A stretch of 64,000 bases of DNA from Phyto melanocephala (GCA_941918925.1 OW799233.1:133516533-133580532); one strand, 5' to 3'; counted from the first letter of the stretch, positions 11,815 through 24,527 are shown. Program-made: numbers and translations. The notes: a model not told the origin generated them from the letters alone.

Positions 11815-12714
11815 CTGTGAAAAAAATTAAATTAATAACCAGTTTAAAAAGTCGACTTATATCAAAAAAAAAATATTCATTTACAAAAACAATATACTGT
11901 TCGCGTTATTAACACCTGCAAACATTCTAAAACTACAAAAAAACTGATACTCGAATTTGCTAATTGCCTGTAGCAAAAACTATATAATATAATAATAAAA
12001 ATTAAACAGGATCTCTTGAAATTTATTTCCTTTAAGCAAAATACAAATGTAAATCTATGTTAGAAAAAAGTATAAAGATGACGGTTATATTTGTTTTATA
12101 AAACTAAAGCTAGCTAACATTATTAGCAAGACTATAGACAATAACGAAACTTAATAAATATATTGTAGCAAACGTTCACTTACAGAATTGTTCTATATTT
12201 TGAAGCGACTTTGTGAAGATTAAAAAAATTACATCTGCAAATCCCATATATTCTTGAGTCAGTCTAATATATATACTGGCACATGTGAGTATCGCTACAT
12301 CAACACAAAATCTCATGAATAATATTTGTTATTATCCGTGTTCTGATGGTGGACTTAGTAACTATGGAAAGCTTAACCCTTAAATTCCGGAGACTTCAAA
12401 TTAACACACATATATCTCTACGTTAGGTGAGCCTAAATAGGCTGATGATCGTACAAAGATCCATGACTTACCCCATTATGATACTTGATACATGGGACGT
12501 CGCGTTTAGCTAGACTGTACACAGGAAAAATTGATTCTTGTAATCTTAAACCAATCTGACATACGAAAAAACAAAAATATTCTCCTGACGATATATACGT
12601 TCACAAGATTGTAAAAAATCTTTCTACCAAACATCTCGCTCTGAATTCATTCAATGGTTAAGAAAATCTTGCTTAGTTGCAACCTACTCCTTGTCGTCAC
12701 GACTTTTACAGAAG
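11815..12714. other. No recognisable gene
   Basis: AT-rich sequence, slightly more mixed in composition towards 12300-12700. No terminal repeats, RNA genes or protein-like ORFs were seen. Confidence 0.4.
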
Positions 12715-13049
12715 TCACTTAAAGAGAATAATATAATAACATTCTACATTCGATGGTTGTTCATTAACGGATTTGTCTGTCTTTCTATATGGCAAGTAGC
12801 TGTTGTACAGAACACTTATGTTTGAACACTGTGTTTCCCCTGTTTCTGTTACTCCAGAGAGACTAGGTAAACGGTTTTCTATTCTTAAAATGGATGTTGC
12901 ATAAACACTCGTGACCAATTTAGTAGCAGTCTGACTGTCAGTTAAAATACAAATACGGGTATAATCTTAATGTGCTGTTCAGAATCTAAGGCAGTTTTGA
13001 TTATCGCGATATCATCCTGAAGAACACAGCCCGGTAGCTTAAAATGAAC
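12715..13049 (-). pseudogene. Decayed LINE RNase H fragment
   Basis: On the minus strand from 13049: VHFKLPGCVLQDDIAIIKTALDSE. This resembles the start of the RNase H domain of LINE elements (RLPDYCSVFQAE-LAI), which is also seen intact at 36.8 kb. After a stop and a frame change it continues ICILTDSQTATKLV, matching the TDSQAAIKAL strand-order motif, and then an open frame to 12715 that I cannot align. The second-helix glutamate is replaced. It is an old, 5'- and 3'-truncated fragment with no visible target duplication. Confidence 0.45.
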
Positions 13050-14040
13050 CCTTATGTCAAAAAGAGGAATGAAGAAGTCTCTGCCATCAATCCTTTAGTA
13101 TAACTTCTAGATGCCCACCCTCTTCACCGTGTAATATCGATCTGGTAATTAATATAAAAAATCTGCTATCAAAGAAATGAGTTGAGGAGCAGTGAACTTT
13201 ATATCTTGGAATGTTGCATATTAATTTCAATATAGCCGTATGTTCGTAAGTATGCATGCATTAATAGTGCGTAGTCTAACCACCATATTTATGGCTACCT
13301 ACTAAGCTACACAGGTAGCCAATTAAATATGACGTACAATGGGTTTTAGGATGTCATAAAAGGAGCAAAATAGAACGATTTATAGATTGCCTAAATATTT
13401 TATAACTTAACAAGCTAAAAACCTTAATAGATTAACCGCTATTAAGTACGATAATCATACACTTGGTTATATAAAATAAGTTTCAGTTGAATTTTATTAC
13501 TTTTTTATTTTTTAAGTTCACATATAAGGCGAACCAATCGATGTGGGAATGGGTTCTGATCGTGCCACTAGGGCCGGTAGGCACTAATTGTCGTTTGATA
13601 GTTACGAATTATGCAATAGTTTTATTTTGTACTTGATGATAATTGGATGAAGCGGGACAGAACTACTATTACATTGTAGCATATTCGACATTTGGACGAG
13701 TGGCGAGAATGTCGATGATAGGAGGACAATTTCATTTTACAATTTAAGTTAGTTGAGTTGAGTTGAGTTGTCGAAGTGTAAGGATGTAGAAAGTTTTCCA
13801 GCAGCGACCAAAGTATTTATTTATCATTACTACGTTGTAAGAAAGAAAAATGTGAAGTACATATTTAAGTTCAAATCAATATTAAAAATAATAAATCCCT
13901 AGAATAAGCGTTTAATTAATATTATAACGTGAACTAATTGTGTTTCAATCCCACATTGATATTGCACAATCAACTCAGAAACTAGTTCTAACCCATTTTT
14001 TGTTTATTATTATTTTTTTTAATATATAATAGTTTTTTTA
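13050..14040. other. Unannotated stretch with a short GTTGA repeat
   Basis: No gene seen. A small (GTTGA)4 microsatellite lies at about 13750-13770. Confidence 0.4.
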
Positions 14041-14049
14041 AGCTTAAGG

Positions 14050-14142
14050 TCTTTTCAATAATAAAAATTTTTTTGGTTTTATTTTATATTATTTGATCAA
14101 TATTTCGCTACCTCTTTGTGTAGCATCATCAGGATACGAGTT
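14050..14142 (-). ncRNA. Hammerhead-like core, possible Penelope-type element fragment
   Basis: The minus strand reads cctgatgaTGCTACacaaagagGTAGCgaaatattg. CTGATGA and GAAA flank a 5-bp stem GCTAC/GTAGC, as in the hammerhead core; A-U-A-U-U after GAA can pair with AAUAU 8 nt later as a short stem III. A diverged copy at 53155-53240 has the same layout (ctgaagaaGCTAC...GTGGCgaaata) with a compensating U-G pair. Known: Penelope-like retroelements carry hammerhead motifs in their repeats. Against it: an extra U between the core and stem II, and no convincing stem I. Probably inactive. Confidence 0.3.
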
Positions 14143-14240
14143 TTTTATTATCTATATATTTGTTTTTTGTTGATTTAGTGTCTTGATATTTGTTATTTTA
14201 TAAATTTATAGTTTGATTAACAAATTGAAAATAATATAAA

Positions 14241-14244
<4 letters not shown>

Positions 14245-14275
<31 letters not shown>

Positions 14276-14303
14276 ATTTTTATTATTTTTTTTTTTTTTT
14301 TTT
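14245..14303. repeat. Long poly-T tracts
   Basis: Two runs of T (about 27 and 18) separated by aataattttta. Either a microsatellite or the A-tail of an antisense retroelement. No element body was identified next to it. Confidence 0.8.
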
Positions 14304-16998
14304 CAAATTAATGTTGTATTTAAAGACTATCGATTACTATAAATTTGGAACTCATCCTAGAAGGCATTCGATATGAAAAAAGAAATTCTACAGCATTTCA
14401 TCTGTTACAACTATGTAATAGAGAATGTTCTTAACAGCTTACTAAGCCCCTTCAATGAAAATTTCCTTTTTCATTTATCATCATTATTTATTTGATGATT
14501 TTTTTCTCCATTTTCACGAAAAACATTTTTTAATTAAGGCATTTTTATTTTTTTCTGCTCAGTACGTATGAGTTATTTTAAAATAATAACAATCGAATTT
14601 AATATTACTTATACGTTTTATTTGTTTTTACATAAACCGACCAAGCAACAAAATTTAGAAGAAGGCTAAAGTGAACTACATTTTTAGGGCTAAATCAGTA
14701 GTACAAAAAGATTAGTTCTTATAGTCGCGCCAACTGCGACATATTTATTTTAAATGATGTGCATCAAAATGAGTGAAAAATATCTTAAACAACTCTGTTA
14801 TTTAATTTCTTTTCACCTAATATACATGAGTTCTATGCAGCTATTATAGTGGAATGTAGCGCAATAATATATTCATATTAACACATGATCACATCCGGTG
14901 ATGTGAAATCCGAGAATAATTTCATTATCAATTGAATCCCATACAAAATCACTCCTTCTTTATTGCTGGCTATGGACTATTGCAAAACTCTGAGTGTAAT
15001 ATTATTTTTTTTATAAGCACTTTATTTACGCATAATATTTCTTTTGCCGTCGCGTAAGTGGTTGTATGAAAACTACGTTGTAGGAAGTAATTTACGTTTT
15101 CATAGCAGTAGGTAAGAAAAACGTAATGCATAAAATTTTGACTTTTTCACTAAATCAAAGAAAAAAGTTAATTGAAATTCATACATCTTAATATTTAAAT
15201 ACATACAAAGATTAAAAACATTATCATACAAGCTCATGCATATACACTTTCTAGAAATAATTTAACACAAGAAAAGCTAAAAGAAATGCTAAAGATACGG
15301 AAATTAACTTGAAACAAAACACAAAGAAAAAAAACGGATAAAAGTTATTCATGGTTTATACGAGAGATTAATTTTCACTTAAAATATGCAACGATGCGTG
15401 TGTAAAACATTCTTAAACAAACATAAAAAGTATTCATTGGTTTCAGTTTTTCTTAGTTTATGACTGCTTTCTTTAAAATGTATTTAAAAAGAGTTTTTGT
15501 ACGGCTTCTTAAATACAAAGCAGTTTGGGTATATCTGGAAACAAAAGAATTTGGTTCAATAAATTTGAATTAAAGTTGTAAATTAAGTTGGAGGTTATTT
15601 TTTGAAAAGAAAAAGATTCTGATGACATGGATGCATGGTTAATGTATGATTTTATAAAAGGTCATGCAGTTTAAAGTGTGAAGTTCACTAAATATCACAA
15701 GAAAAATTTGCTTAAAAAATATTATTAAAAACAGATCAACAACCAAATGAAAATTTACCACGAAATTACTTTAAGTTCGTAGGCTCAAGTTCGTATGTAA
15801 GACTTGTGTGTTTTTTTAAATTATGCAGCAATTGGTCAGCAGCGGTCTTCGTCCTTGAGTATTCCAAAATATTTCCATCCTTGTATCACTTTCAGGTTGA
15901 TGTTTCTAATGTTGTGTCTAATCTTATAACATTTCTTAAGTTAAGATCACACGATTTCCATAATGCAACAATTTACACAATTTTTTGTATTCCAATCGTG
16001 TGCAATAAATTAGTGCATGTGTGTGTGTACTTGTTTTAGCCAATAAAATGCAACTCTGATGGGGCAACCGTGTGATCACTTTAAATGCAACAACGCGGCA
16101 ATAAATGTTTCAAAAGTGTGCCAATATTTATTGTGTTCTTTAGCGGCAATCAAAGTTTACAATACTCGCCAACCTTTTAGAATCTTCTCATATGCACTAT
16201 CAGCAGCCCTTTTTTACAGCCAATTTTTTATCCATACGGTTTGTTTTTTTTTTAAACTACTTTTATTTTTTATTTTTGTTTGTGCTTTTAATAATTATAA
16301 AATATAAAAAGCAGCTGCAAACTTCTTCTTTTTTTTTTTTTTTTTTTTAAGAAAACATTTTATTCACCAAAACAAGCAAAAACCAAAGTATAAATATAAA
16401 ATATTTTTGCTGGAAACTGCAACTGCTGGCTGCTGGTGTTGCCGGATGTTTGAACAATCGCATAAATGACCGGCAGCATTTCTTACCACAAAATTATAAT
16501 TCGCCATTTTGCACCAATAAAATTTGTATAAAACGGGGCCATCATGTGACTGCAGAAAATTTAATAGAAACAATTTTATTATTGTGCACAATATCAGCAC
16601 AATGAAAATTGGGCGAATTTGGTTCAATACGGCAATTATAACTTTATGCTGTTTAAATATTGATTTATCATTCATTATTCATTTAAATAGTTCTATGTTG
16701 CTTTTGGTGTTATGTCAGTATAGATATCTTGCATATGATTCAAAGGCCTTTGAGGGATGATATATTACACAAGCCAGGCTTTATTGTCGTACAGAAGAAC
16801 TGAGTTCTGAGCTTTTTCTTTTGGATATGTTAAAGCTTCTCTATATTGACTGCTGTCATCGAAATGCAGCTCTGGCTTTGTTTTTTGTTGTCATTGTACT
16901 CTCTAGGTTGCAGAAGCTGTGTTCGTTATCGTCTAATTGGCTCTCGCTAATTAATAAATACAAATTTTAGCGACTACTTTTAAACTGTTTAAAATTAT
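14304..16998. other. No recognisable gene; more mixed base composition at 15.8-16.7 kb
   Basis: The ORFs on both strands at 15806-16760 (77-103 codons) overlap one another and have no family resemblance. The local GC is a little higher and contains tgctggctgctggtgttgccgg, so this may be non-coding conserved or regulatory sequence of a host locus. I see no promoter or splice pattern that ties it to a gene. Confidence 0.35.
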
Positions 16999-17684
16999 TT
17001 TTATACCCTTCACCTGTGGTGCACAAGGGTATAAATAGCTTTGTCATTCCGTTTGTAATTTCTACAATTTTCATTTCCGACCCCATAAAGTATATATTTT
17101 CTGAAAGCTTATGAATAGAGGAGTCGATTAAGCCCTGACCGTCTGTCCGTCTGTCCGTCTGCCCGTCTGTCCGTGTGTTGGTTGAAATCAACTTTTAGAA
17201 GCAACTATATGTTCCTCAGATCTGTATATGGTATCAATCTCTTGGAAATATCCAGGAATGAATCGCTACTGAAATTCAGCACAATCGTTTTTTTCACAAT
17301 TACAACAACAACATACATACACACATACATGTAAAAAACATACCAAACAAAAAAAATTACAAAAAAAAAAATATTAAAAATAAGAAAAAAATAATAAAAA
17401 AAACTACAAAAAAAAATTTAAAAAAAATTTTAAAAAAAATTTTCTAAACAAATTTTTTAAAAAAATTGTAAAAAAAATAATAAAATATAAATAATATATT
17501 AAATAAAATAAAATACAATTTTTTTGGATCAGCTGGGATTCGATGCCACATTTATTCTAACGTGTACGTATGCACGTATTTTATATGGGATGAATGGTGA
17601 TACAAACAATTGTTATTGCATGACTACACGTTGTGAAGGGTATATAAGATTCGGCACGGCCGAATATAGCACTGTTACTTGTTT
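16999..17684 (+). mobile_element. DINE-1-like element, family B
   Basis: Starts ttataccctt...aagggtata (5' hairpin), then tttgtcattccgtttgtaa, gaccccataaagtatatat, and a gtctgtccgtctgt tract. The middle is an acaacaaca/tacatacac block and A/T homopolymers. The 3' part has atgactacacgttgtgaagg and the hairpin ttcggcacggccgaa, ending tagcactgttacttgtttt. Both termini match family A, while the interiors differ (no gtgggcgt array). Ends fit insertion between two Ts without duplication, as reported for Helentrons. No ORF. Confidence 0.65.
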
Positions 17685-18368
17685 TATTTATTCCTGATTT
17701 TTTAAAGCATTGCTAATTTTTTTTTTTTTTTTTGATAATTTTGTATTTGAAATTTAGACCTCAGTTTCTTATCACTGACAAATTAAGAGTTTAATTAAGG
17801 CATTCCGAGCAATTAAAAACCAGACACTATTTTCAATCAGTTTGAATATCACAAGACCAGCACTGTTTGTAAAAAAACTTAAATTGCCCGTACAAAGTGG
17901 GCCGAAAGTCGCCATTGGGTTAAAAAATTAAATATCTTTTTCGTTAATATTTTTTCAGACTATAAAATATATGTTATGCCGTTCGAAGAAAATTATTTTG
18001 TTTATATTTTTTATATATAAAGTTTGACATTTGAAATAAATGAGAGAAGAGAGAGAATTGTTTTTTATGTATGGGTTTTGACAGATAAAATTTAAAAGAA
18101 GTGAAGAAAAAAATAATCAGCTGACGAAACAAAACTACCTGATGAATAAATGTGCCTTGATATTGAGTAAAGAAAATAATTTCAATAATAATGTTGTTAG
18201 TTCCAGAACAAATGTCTTGTTTTATAGAATTTTCAATCATTTATTTCTTAGTTTGTGGCTGTATTACTCGAATTTCTATATCAGTGTTGACCATGAGTTC
18301 AAGTGTTGTCTCCATATTGCTTGCATATGTTCACTCCAAGGAAAATATTCAGGTGTTGACAAATTCAT
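17685..18368. other. No recognisable gene
   Basis: AT-rich. The overlapping short ORFs on both strands at 17974-18439 have random-looking composition. Confidence 0.4.
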
Positions 18369-18651
18369 CTAATACTCCGACCAATAAGCTTGCATATTCT
18401 GAAAAATATTTACTCTCTGTAACGTATGAGCCATTATGAAGTGAGCAGAACGATTTTTGGTAGATGCTTCTGGTGTTTCGTTAAAACTTTGTTTACACCT
18501 CCACCAGTTTAAAGTAAATCTCTTGTGGTATCCTTTTAACCCCTTGTAATATTGGCATTTAATGAAAGGGTATTGATTAGTAGTAAACTCTAAATATTCA
18601 AAATCCATGATGCCATCCAAAGGAAATTTTAAAACCAAATCAATATCGGCA
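18369..18651 (-). pseudogene. FLYWCH-like zinc-finger exon, orphan and partly degenerate
   Basis: On the minus strand a pyrimidine-rich acceptor (gttttctttttag) at 18652-18653 opens a frame of about 93 codons ending at 18369. It contains FEYLEFTTNQYPFIKCQYY, KGYHKRFTLNWWRCKQSF and then NETPEAST. This matches FLYWCH order: an EFTT start, Y-x2-K, a WRC centre and a position for C-x-A, here PEA. The second cysteine and the HxH pair are not clear. FLYWCH domains in flies occur as alternative C-terminal exons of BTB proteins such as mod(mdg4) and in MULE-type transposases. Which source applies here is undecided. Confidence 0.4.
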
Positions 18652-19052
18652 CTAAAAAGAAAACTGCTTGACTAGTAAAATACAGTTATCGATGTAAAAT
18701 CTTAAATCCTTTAATGGTGTTCGAAACACAAAGGCAGAAAACTATGGCTTAACCATTAGAACATGGTCAAACGTAAACAAGTTAAGACGTTAAAATCTGA
18801 AACCCAGGCTACACTACCGTGAGATCATTATTTCAATATTTGCATACAAACCCAGCGGTTAAAAGGTTTATAAAAGGCCTTATTTCGACTAATTAAGCAG
18901 ACACAACGACTCCGATATCCGCAAACTCACATAATTTTTTCACGCAGTGGGATATAGAGCCAGGGCTTCCACACTTGCTTCTAAATACAGAGCTTCTGGA
19001 AAACCTTCTGATAGAGGCCCCTTTGGAATCATTTCCTTAAGGTACGGTCCAC

Positions 19053-19350
19053 ACCAGTCATCGATTTATTCGAACAACGAATAACTTATTGTGCGCACAT
19101 GAATTTACTGGCCTGGTTTGGATCGCTGTTATCGATGTTTTGTTCTCGTTTAAACAGCGTTGTCAGAACATTTGTTCGAACAACGATGTCTCATATGAAA
19201 AGGCATTTTTAAAATAAAAGAAAGAGACAACACATAAAAACAGCAACGAAATACCTTTTATACGTATTCTCCATATCAAAGAACATAAATAATTTTTTGA
19301 CAGTTGCTCTGCCGACGTTTTGTTCTAGTCTGAACAAACCGATGGCTCGT
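19053..19350. mobile_element. Possible short MITE with imperfect terminal inverted repeats
   Basis: Near 19055 tcatcgatttattcgaac, and near 19330-19348 (inverted) ccatcggtttgttcagac, form an imperfect inverted pair about 300 bp apart. A similar internal block, tatcgatgttttgttctcgtttaaac, lies near 19131. No clear target duplication. Superfamily unknown. Confidence 0.25.
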
Positions 19351-19956
19351 CTTGACGTAAAGTTAAAACCTGTATAGAAACTTTGTAAATTTTAAATTGT
19401 AAATAAAATTTATAATTTTTATATAGCTGAACGCTTTATAAAACTTCTATATATATCTTTAATTTTTTTCTGCTTGAGTTCAAAAATCACTTTTTATAAG
19501 TTTGAAACGCAACTACACGAACACTTGTTTGTTCGTAAATCTTTTTTTCTTTCATTTCCTTCACACAGTGAAAAATATATATAAAGTATATATTTCCTGA
19601 AAGCTTATGAATAGGGCAATTGATTAAGCTCTGTCAGTCTGCCAGTATGTCCGTCTGATCGTCTGTCCGTGTGTATGTTGAAATCAACTTTTTGAAGCCC
19701 CCGACATTGCCTGGACCCGCGTGAAGTATTGAAATATTGTAAATATTCGGGAGCAGATCGATATTGAAAATCAGGAAAATCGGTACATAAGCAACTGAGA
19801 AATAAGAAAATACCACGAACACCTCGTTTTTTTCACATCAACAACAACATACATACAAACGTGGTATACTGATTAAAGTAAACATGGCATCGAATCCCAG
19901 CTGAGCCAAAAAAAAATTTTTTTATATATTTTTTTTATTTTATATTTAAATCAAAA

Positions 19957-21430
19957 TGGACTTCTATCTCCATTGCAATCGGGGTTTCGAGTTGCCCATA
20001 GCTGTTCAACTGCAGCGATTAAAGTTCTCGATGATATAAGACGTGAATATGATATTGGAAACCTATCTCTCATCTGTCTTCTGGACTTTTCTAAGGCTTT
20101 TGATCGAGTTGATCACGCAATACTCTGCAGGAAGCTAGGATACTATTTTGGATTCACGGACACTGCATTGTCTCTTATGAGAAACTATTTGTCTGGGCGA
20201 GCTCAGAGAGTAATTGTAGGTAATAGGCTATCAAGATTGAGGCGTATAAGTTCTGGTGTTCCACAAGGGTCAGTTCTAGGTCCTCTACTATTTAGCATGT
20301 TTGTTAATGATGTGTTTTCTGTATGTAAATATACTCATATGCATGCATATGCAGATGATATTCAACTATACATCTCTAATCGTATTGGTCTAGTAGAGGA
20401 CACTTGTTGTAAATTGAATGAGGATTTAATCTCTATTACTAAATGGGCAGAGGTTAATAACTTGACGCTTAATGCTGCGAAATCGTATGTTCTGCCAATA
20501 AGTAGAATTGAATATGACCGCAATTATTTTCCAACGATACACTTAGGTAGCACCCCTCTTATATATGTTGATAGGATTAAATACCTGGGGTTTTATATAA
20601 ATTCCTCACTGTCATGCTCTGATCATGTAAGGAACGTTGTAAGAAACATATACCATGTGCTTCGTAATTTGCGAATGTCATCTAGATTCACGCCGGTTGA
20701 AGTCAAAAAGAGACTTGTCATACAGTTGATACTGCCTATGATTAACTATTTTGCTATGGTTTATAGTAGACTAGATTCACATTCATTACATAAGTTACAG
20801 GTTTCTTTTAATAATGCTACGCGATACGTATATAATCTGTCTCGGTTTAGTAGTGTCTCATTGTGGAGGGGAATGATTTTGGGTTGTGATTTGCCAGTTT
20901 ACCTTAGCATGCGCAATATTTTGTTTCTACACAATCTGATCTACCAGAGGAAGCCTCTTTATCTATATGAAAAGTTAGTTTTTGGCAGATCTTCTAGATG
21001 CATGACCCTAATTCTGCCCAGACATACCTACCTTAATACAAGCAGACTATTTTTCGTTAACGCTATTAATTTATGGAACTCTTTACCGACACATTTAAAA
21101 ATTATAATGAGGAAAAACAGTTTCAAAAAAGCGCTTTATGACTATATGTCTCATAATATTTAACTTTCTTGTCAAAATTTTCATAACTTACACAAATCTA
21201 GGCTACCAAAAATGTATAGTGAAGTAAAATCTTTTTCATTTATTTAGAAAATTGTTCATATTTTTAAAATTATTTTTATATTATTTTTCTTTTTTTTTGT
21301 AATTGTAACTTATACTTTAATTGAGAAATAAATAATTGTTAATTCTTTTTTTTTTTAAGTTATATGTTTCCTCTTGAACAATAAAAGAATTGCATTCTTA
21401 ATGTTCTTATGAGGGATAATTAAACTGTAA

Positions 21431-21462
<32 letters not shown>

Positions 21463-21466
21463 ATAT
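19957..21466 (+). mobile_element. 5'-truncated LINE ending in (AAAT)n, inside a DINE
   Basis: The body starts mid-reverse-transcriptase and ends in a clean AAATAAATAAAT tail at 21433-21464, typical of several LINE clades of flies. The flanking host is T/A-rich, so a target duplication cannot be picked out. The coding part is uninterrupted. Confidence 0.8.
19961..21163 (+). pseudogene. LINE reverse transcriptase, C-terminal two thirds
   Basis: Open from the truncation point (LLSPLQSGFRVAHSC) to the stop at 21163, about 400 codons with no lesion. RT motifs: LLDFSKAFDRVDH, SSGVPQGSVLGPLLFSMFVND, catalytic YADD at 20348-20359, LNAAKSYVLPI, and IKYLGFYI in the thumb. The C-terminal region ends ...LWNSLPTHLKIIM..., as in Jockey/CR1-like polymerases. 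The endonuclease, RT fingers and any ORF1 are missing, so the product cannot be functional. The uninterrupted frame suggests a fairly recent insertion. It is a different family from the LINE at 4.3 kb. Confidence 0.85.
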
Positions 21467-21764
21467 TATTTATATTTTTATAATTTGTTTAATATTTTTA
21501 AAATTTTTTTTTTTTTTAATTTTTTAAAGTTTTTTAGTTTTTTTTTAATATTTTTTTATTATTTGTTTTTATGTTTTTTCTTAACATACATACGTAAATT
21601 TATAATTTTACAATTGGATGTTTTTATACATGTATGTTTTCTATATGTATGTGCGTATTTCATATGAGATGAATGGTGTTACAGACAATTGTTATTGCAT
21701 GACTACACGTTGTGAAGGGTATATAACATTCCGCATGGCCGAATCTAGCACTCTTTCTTGTTTT

Positions 21765-24381
21765 TTGTTAATTTTATTTTTTTCTGTTTTTACTTATGGT
21801 TTCGAAATTTTTTGTTGTGGCTAAGAATACAAAAATTAATCAAAATCAGACGTGAATGTATACCATTTTTATCCTTCTTAAAGAATAAAAGTTAGAATGA
21901 ATATAGGCAGAAATGGTAGGATGAGATTAATAATCTAAAATGAGATATAAATATGGCTTCCAGGAGGCCTTAAGTATTATGACCTGTGACTTTTACCGCT
22001 AAACATGATAGTGAAGGCTTAATACGATTCGAAACGATTAAATATAGCATTTAAACTGCATTTGCTTGTCATCTGTGGTAACAGAAAAATTACTTGAACA
22101 AAATTTAAATATTCTAGCTAGATATACAAATACCAATATCTGTCTTGTAACTTTCACAAACAACCTTATAAGAGTCTTACCTCCATTATTCCCCAAATAT
22201 GCGAATATAAAATTAGTTGTCATTTTTAAGATAATTTCTAATAAATCATCTGACAGTGGAGACTTTACGTAAATACATTTCAAACAGTGAATTAAAGTCT
22301 AATTTGTTTAATTTTTTTAACAAGAATTTCAGTGAATTATTGTATTTCTTAAAAGAAAAAATTATTTAACAAGTTTGTTATCTTATATTTTATATTTTCT
22401 TAATTTTCTATAATTTTACTTTATAAAGAATATGTTAAATATACTTTAAATGTTTAGTTTTTATTTAATGTCCTTTTTTCTTTAAATTCCTTAACTAAAT
22501 ACATTTAAAAAATATTTTTTTTTTAATTTCAATATCTTCTGTACAAAAATATAAATTAATCTCGCTTCATCCCAAGACTGGTTTTCAACAAAAATGCGTT
22601 TTTATTAGTTATTCTTTTTGGTTTTCATTTCAAGCTCTGTAATTTCATTTGCAATCACTTTTAAAGTCTCATAAATTATTTTATTTACCTAATTTTTTAA
22701 TCTGAATGCAGAAAGAATGCCTTTGGAATTTTCCACAAATTCTAAAGATTTCTCTTTTTGTACAAAAAACAAACAAGAAATAAAGAAAAAGTCATACAAT
22801 TATTTCGTAGTCATACAAAAATCATACAGAAAATGCTTTTGTCGTTCTTGCAGAACAACTAAGAAATATTTTTATGATTTATATTTAAATGTAAATCCAT
22901 TAAAATGTTAAAAGAAAACTTTCTTATCTTTCTATAAATACTTGTACAAATACAAATGCTACCACATATACAAACAGACATACATACATACATAAACATG
23001 TTCATACCAACAATTAGGAATATGCTAGAAGAGTGCATTTGTGTGAAAGTGTGCGTAAGTGTTATTGTATTTTAAAATTTTCATATTTATATTTTGTATT
23101 TTATATTTGATAAAAATTTTAAATAAAACCATAATTCATTGATATAAATTACACAAACAAATACACATTTGCATTTAATATGCATAAAATTAGTTTAAAT
23201 ATCTGTTGTCTTTTTGCATAGATTTTAAGAAAACCAAAAATTAAAACTCAAGATTTAGTTTTTTTTTATTTTGTAAAGTGTTTGGGAAAATTCTTAATGG
23301 AGAACAGTGTGAATATTTTATGCTTGAAAAGACATAAAGTGAAGTGGTAAAATAACAGGTCGAATAATTTTAAGGCAACTTTATAAATCATATTTGTTTA
23401 TTTCTTTATATACTCTCCAACAAATGTATGTCGCTGTGTGTGCATATTTAAGATTTAAGGTAAAATAAGGTTTGTTTTGAGTATGTAATAATAAATTAAA
23501 TAAATAAACTTATATATTAAATAATGCTTTAATGAGGTTCATTTCATTAAAAGCAAGATATTATACAGTGTCCTTAAATTTAAATATTATTTTCATTTTG
23601 TTGTATTAGGTAGGAAGGAAGGTACGAAGGAAGCTAGAACAGGGAGCTGAAATAGAGCTCACTTGGGTCCAATATATTGATCCTTTTCTGATACTTCAAT
23701 GGAACAGTAAGAAGAGAATAGAAAAGAACGGAAAGAGAAGCAAACAAGTCCAGAGTCTCTGGCAGGAATTGAACTAGCAGAGCAGGGTACCCAGACTAAC
23801 TAACATGCAGTTTTATGTACATAAAATAATTAAAAACATTTAAAAATTTTCATTATTAGATCTATTTCTAATATTGATGTACGAAAAATATGTCTTCTTT
23901 ACTCAAAGTGTACCCTCGATTAATTTCTTCTAACTATTTACTAAACTTTGATTTAATAACTTTTTTGCATTTATGTTTTATAAATTATACTACTCTACAA
24001 AATTCGATCAAGCTTTTGCTGCCCTTAACTTGAAAGCCGATCCTTACGACATTTGAACACAAAATGCCGAGAACAAAACTTGATTCGATTATGTTTTAGT
24101 TTTGCTGCAATTTTCGAGTTTTACCTTTTTGTCAAAAAACAAAGGTAGCCAGATATTATCACTGTATAATTTAAGAACGGTTGACTAAAATTAGTTTAAG
24201 AAGAAATACGAAATTCTACAATTAAATTCTCTTTAAAATACACTAACTATACATTAATTCTGCTTTCTATTACTTGAAGCCAGACCACTTTAATGGTTAA
24301 TACCATAAATCGCAGGAGAAAAAAAAAATAATCTAAAATTTAGTAGTAAATTCAATAATCTGTGAAAACGAAAGCAAAATC
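21765..24381. other. No recognisable gene
   Basis: AT-rich. Short ORFs at 22038-22911 have no family resemblance. A less AT-rich patch at 23600-23810 holds gtaggaaggaaggtacgaagg repeats and a tRNA-like B-box match (see findings). Confidence 0.45.
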
Positions 24382-24527
24382 AAACAAGTAAGAGCACTAT
24401 ATTCGGCTATGCCGAATCTTTTATACCCACCACCAATTTTGTGTACAGTTAAAGCACAATATTTATTATTTTGTTAATCGCTATGGAATAATCCCTTTAT
24501 AATAAAATATGTATCACTTTCTCTGTA

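Larger units (their letters stand above)
19556..21764 (+). mobile_element. DINE-1-like element, family B, with LINE inserted
   Basis: The 5' part (tccttcacacagtg, aaagtatatatttcctgaaagcttatgaatagg, gtctgtccgtgtgtatgttg, acaacaacatacataca, gcatcgaatcccagctgagcc) matches the 28.1-kb copy but lacks the first TTATACCC..GGGTATA turn. The 3' part (atgactacacgttgtgaagggtatata, ccgcatggccgaatctagcactctttcttgttt) follows after a LINE fragment. Removing about 19957-21466 restores a normal family-B element. Confidence 0.62.

Noticed and set aside
15806..16760. Host gene from overlapping 77-103-codon ORFs on both strands
   Set aside because: The ORFs overlap each other, show no family pattern and lack coherent splice signals.
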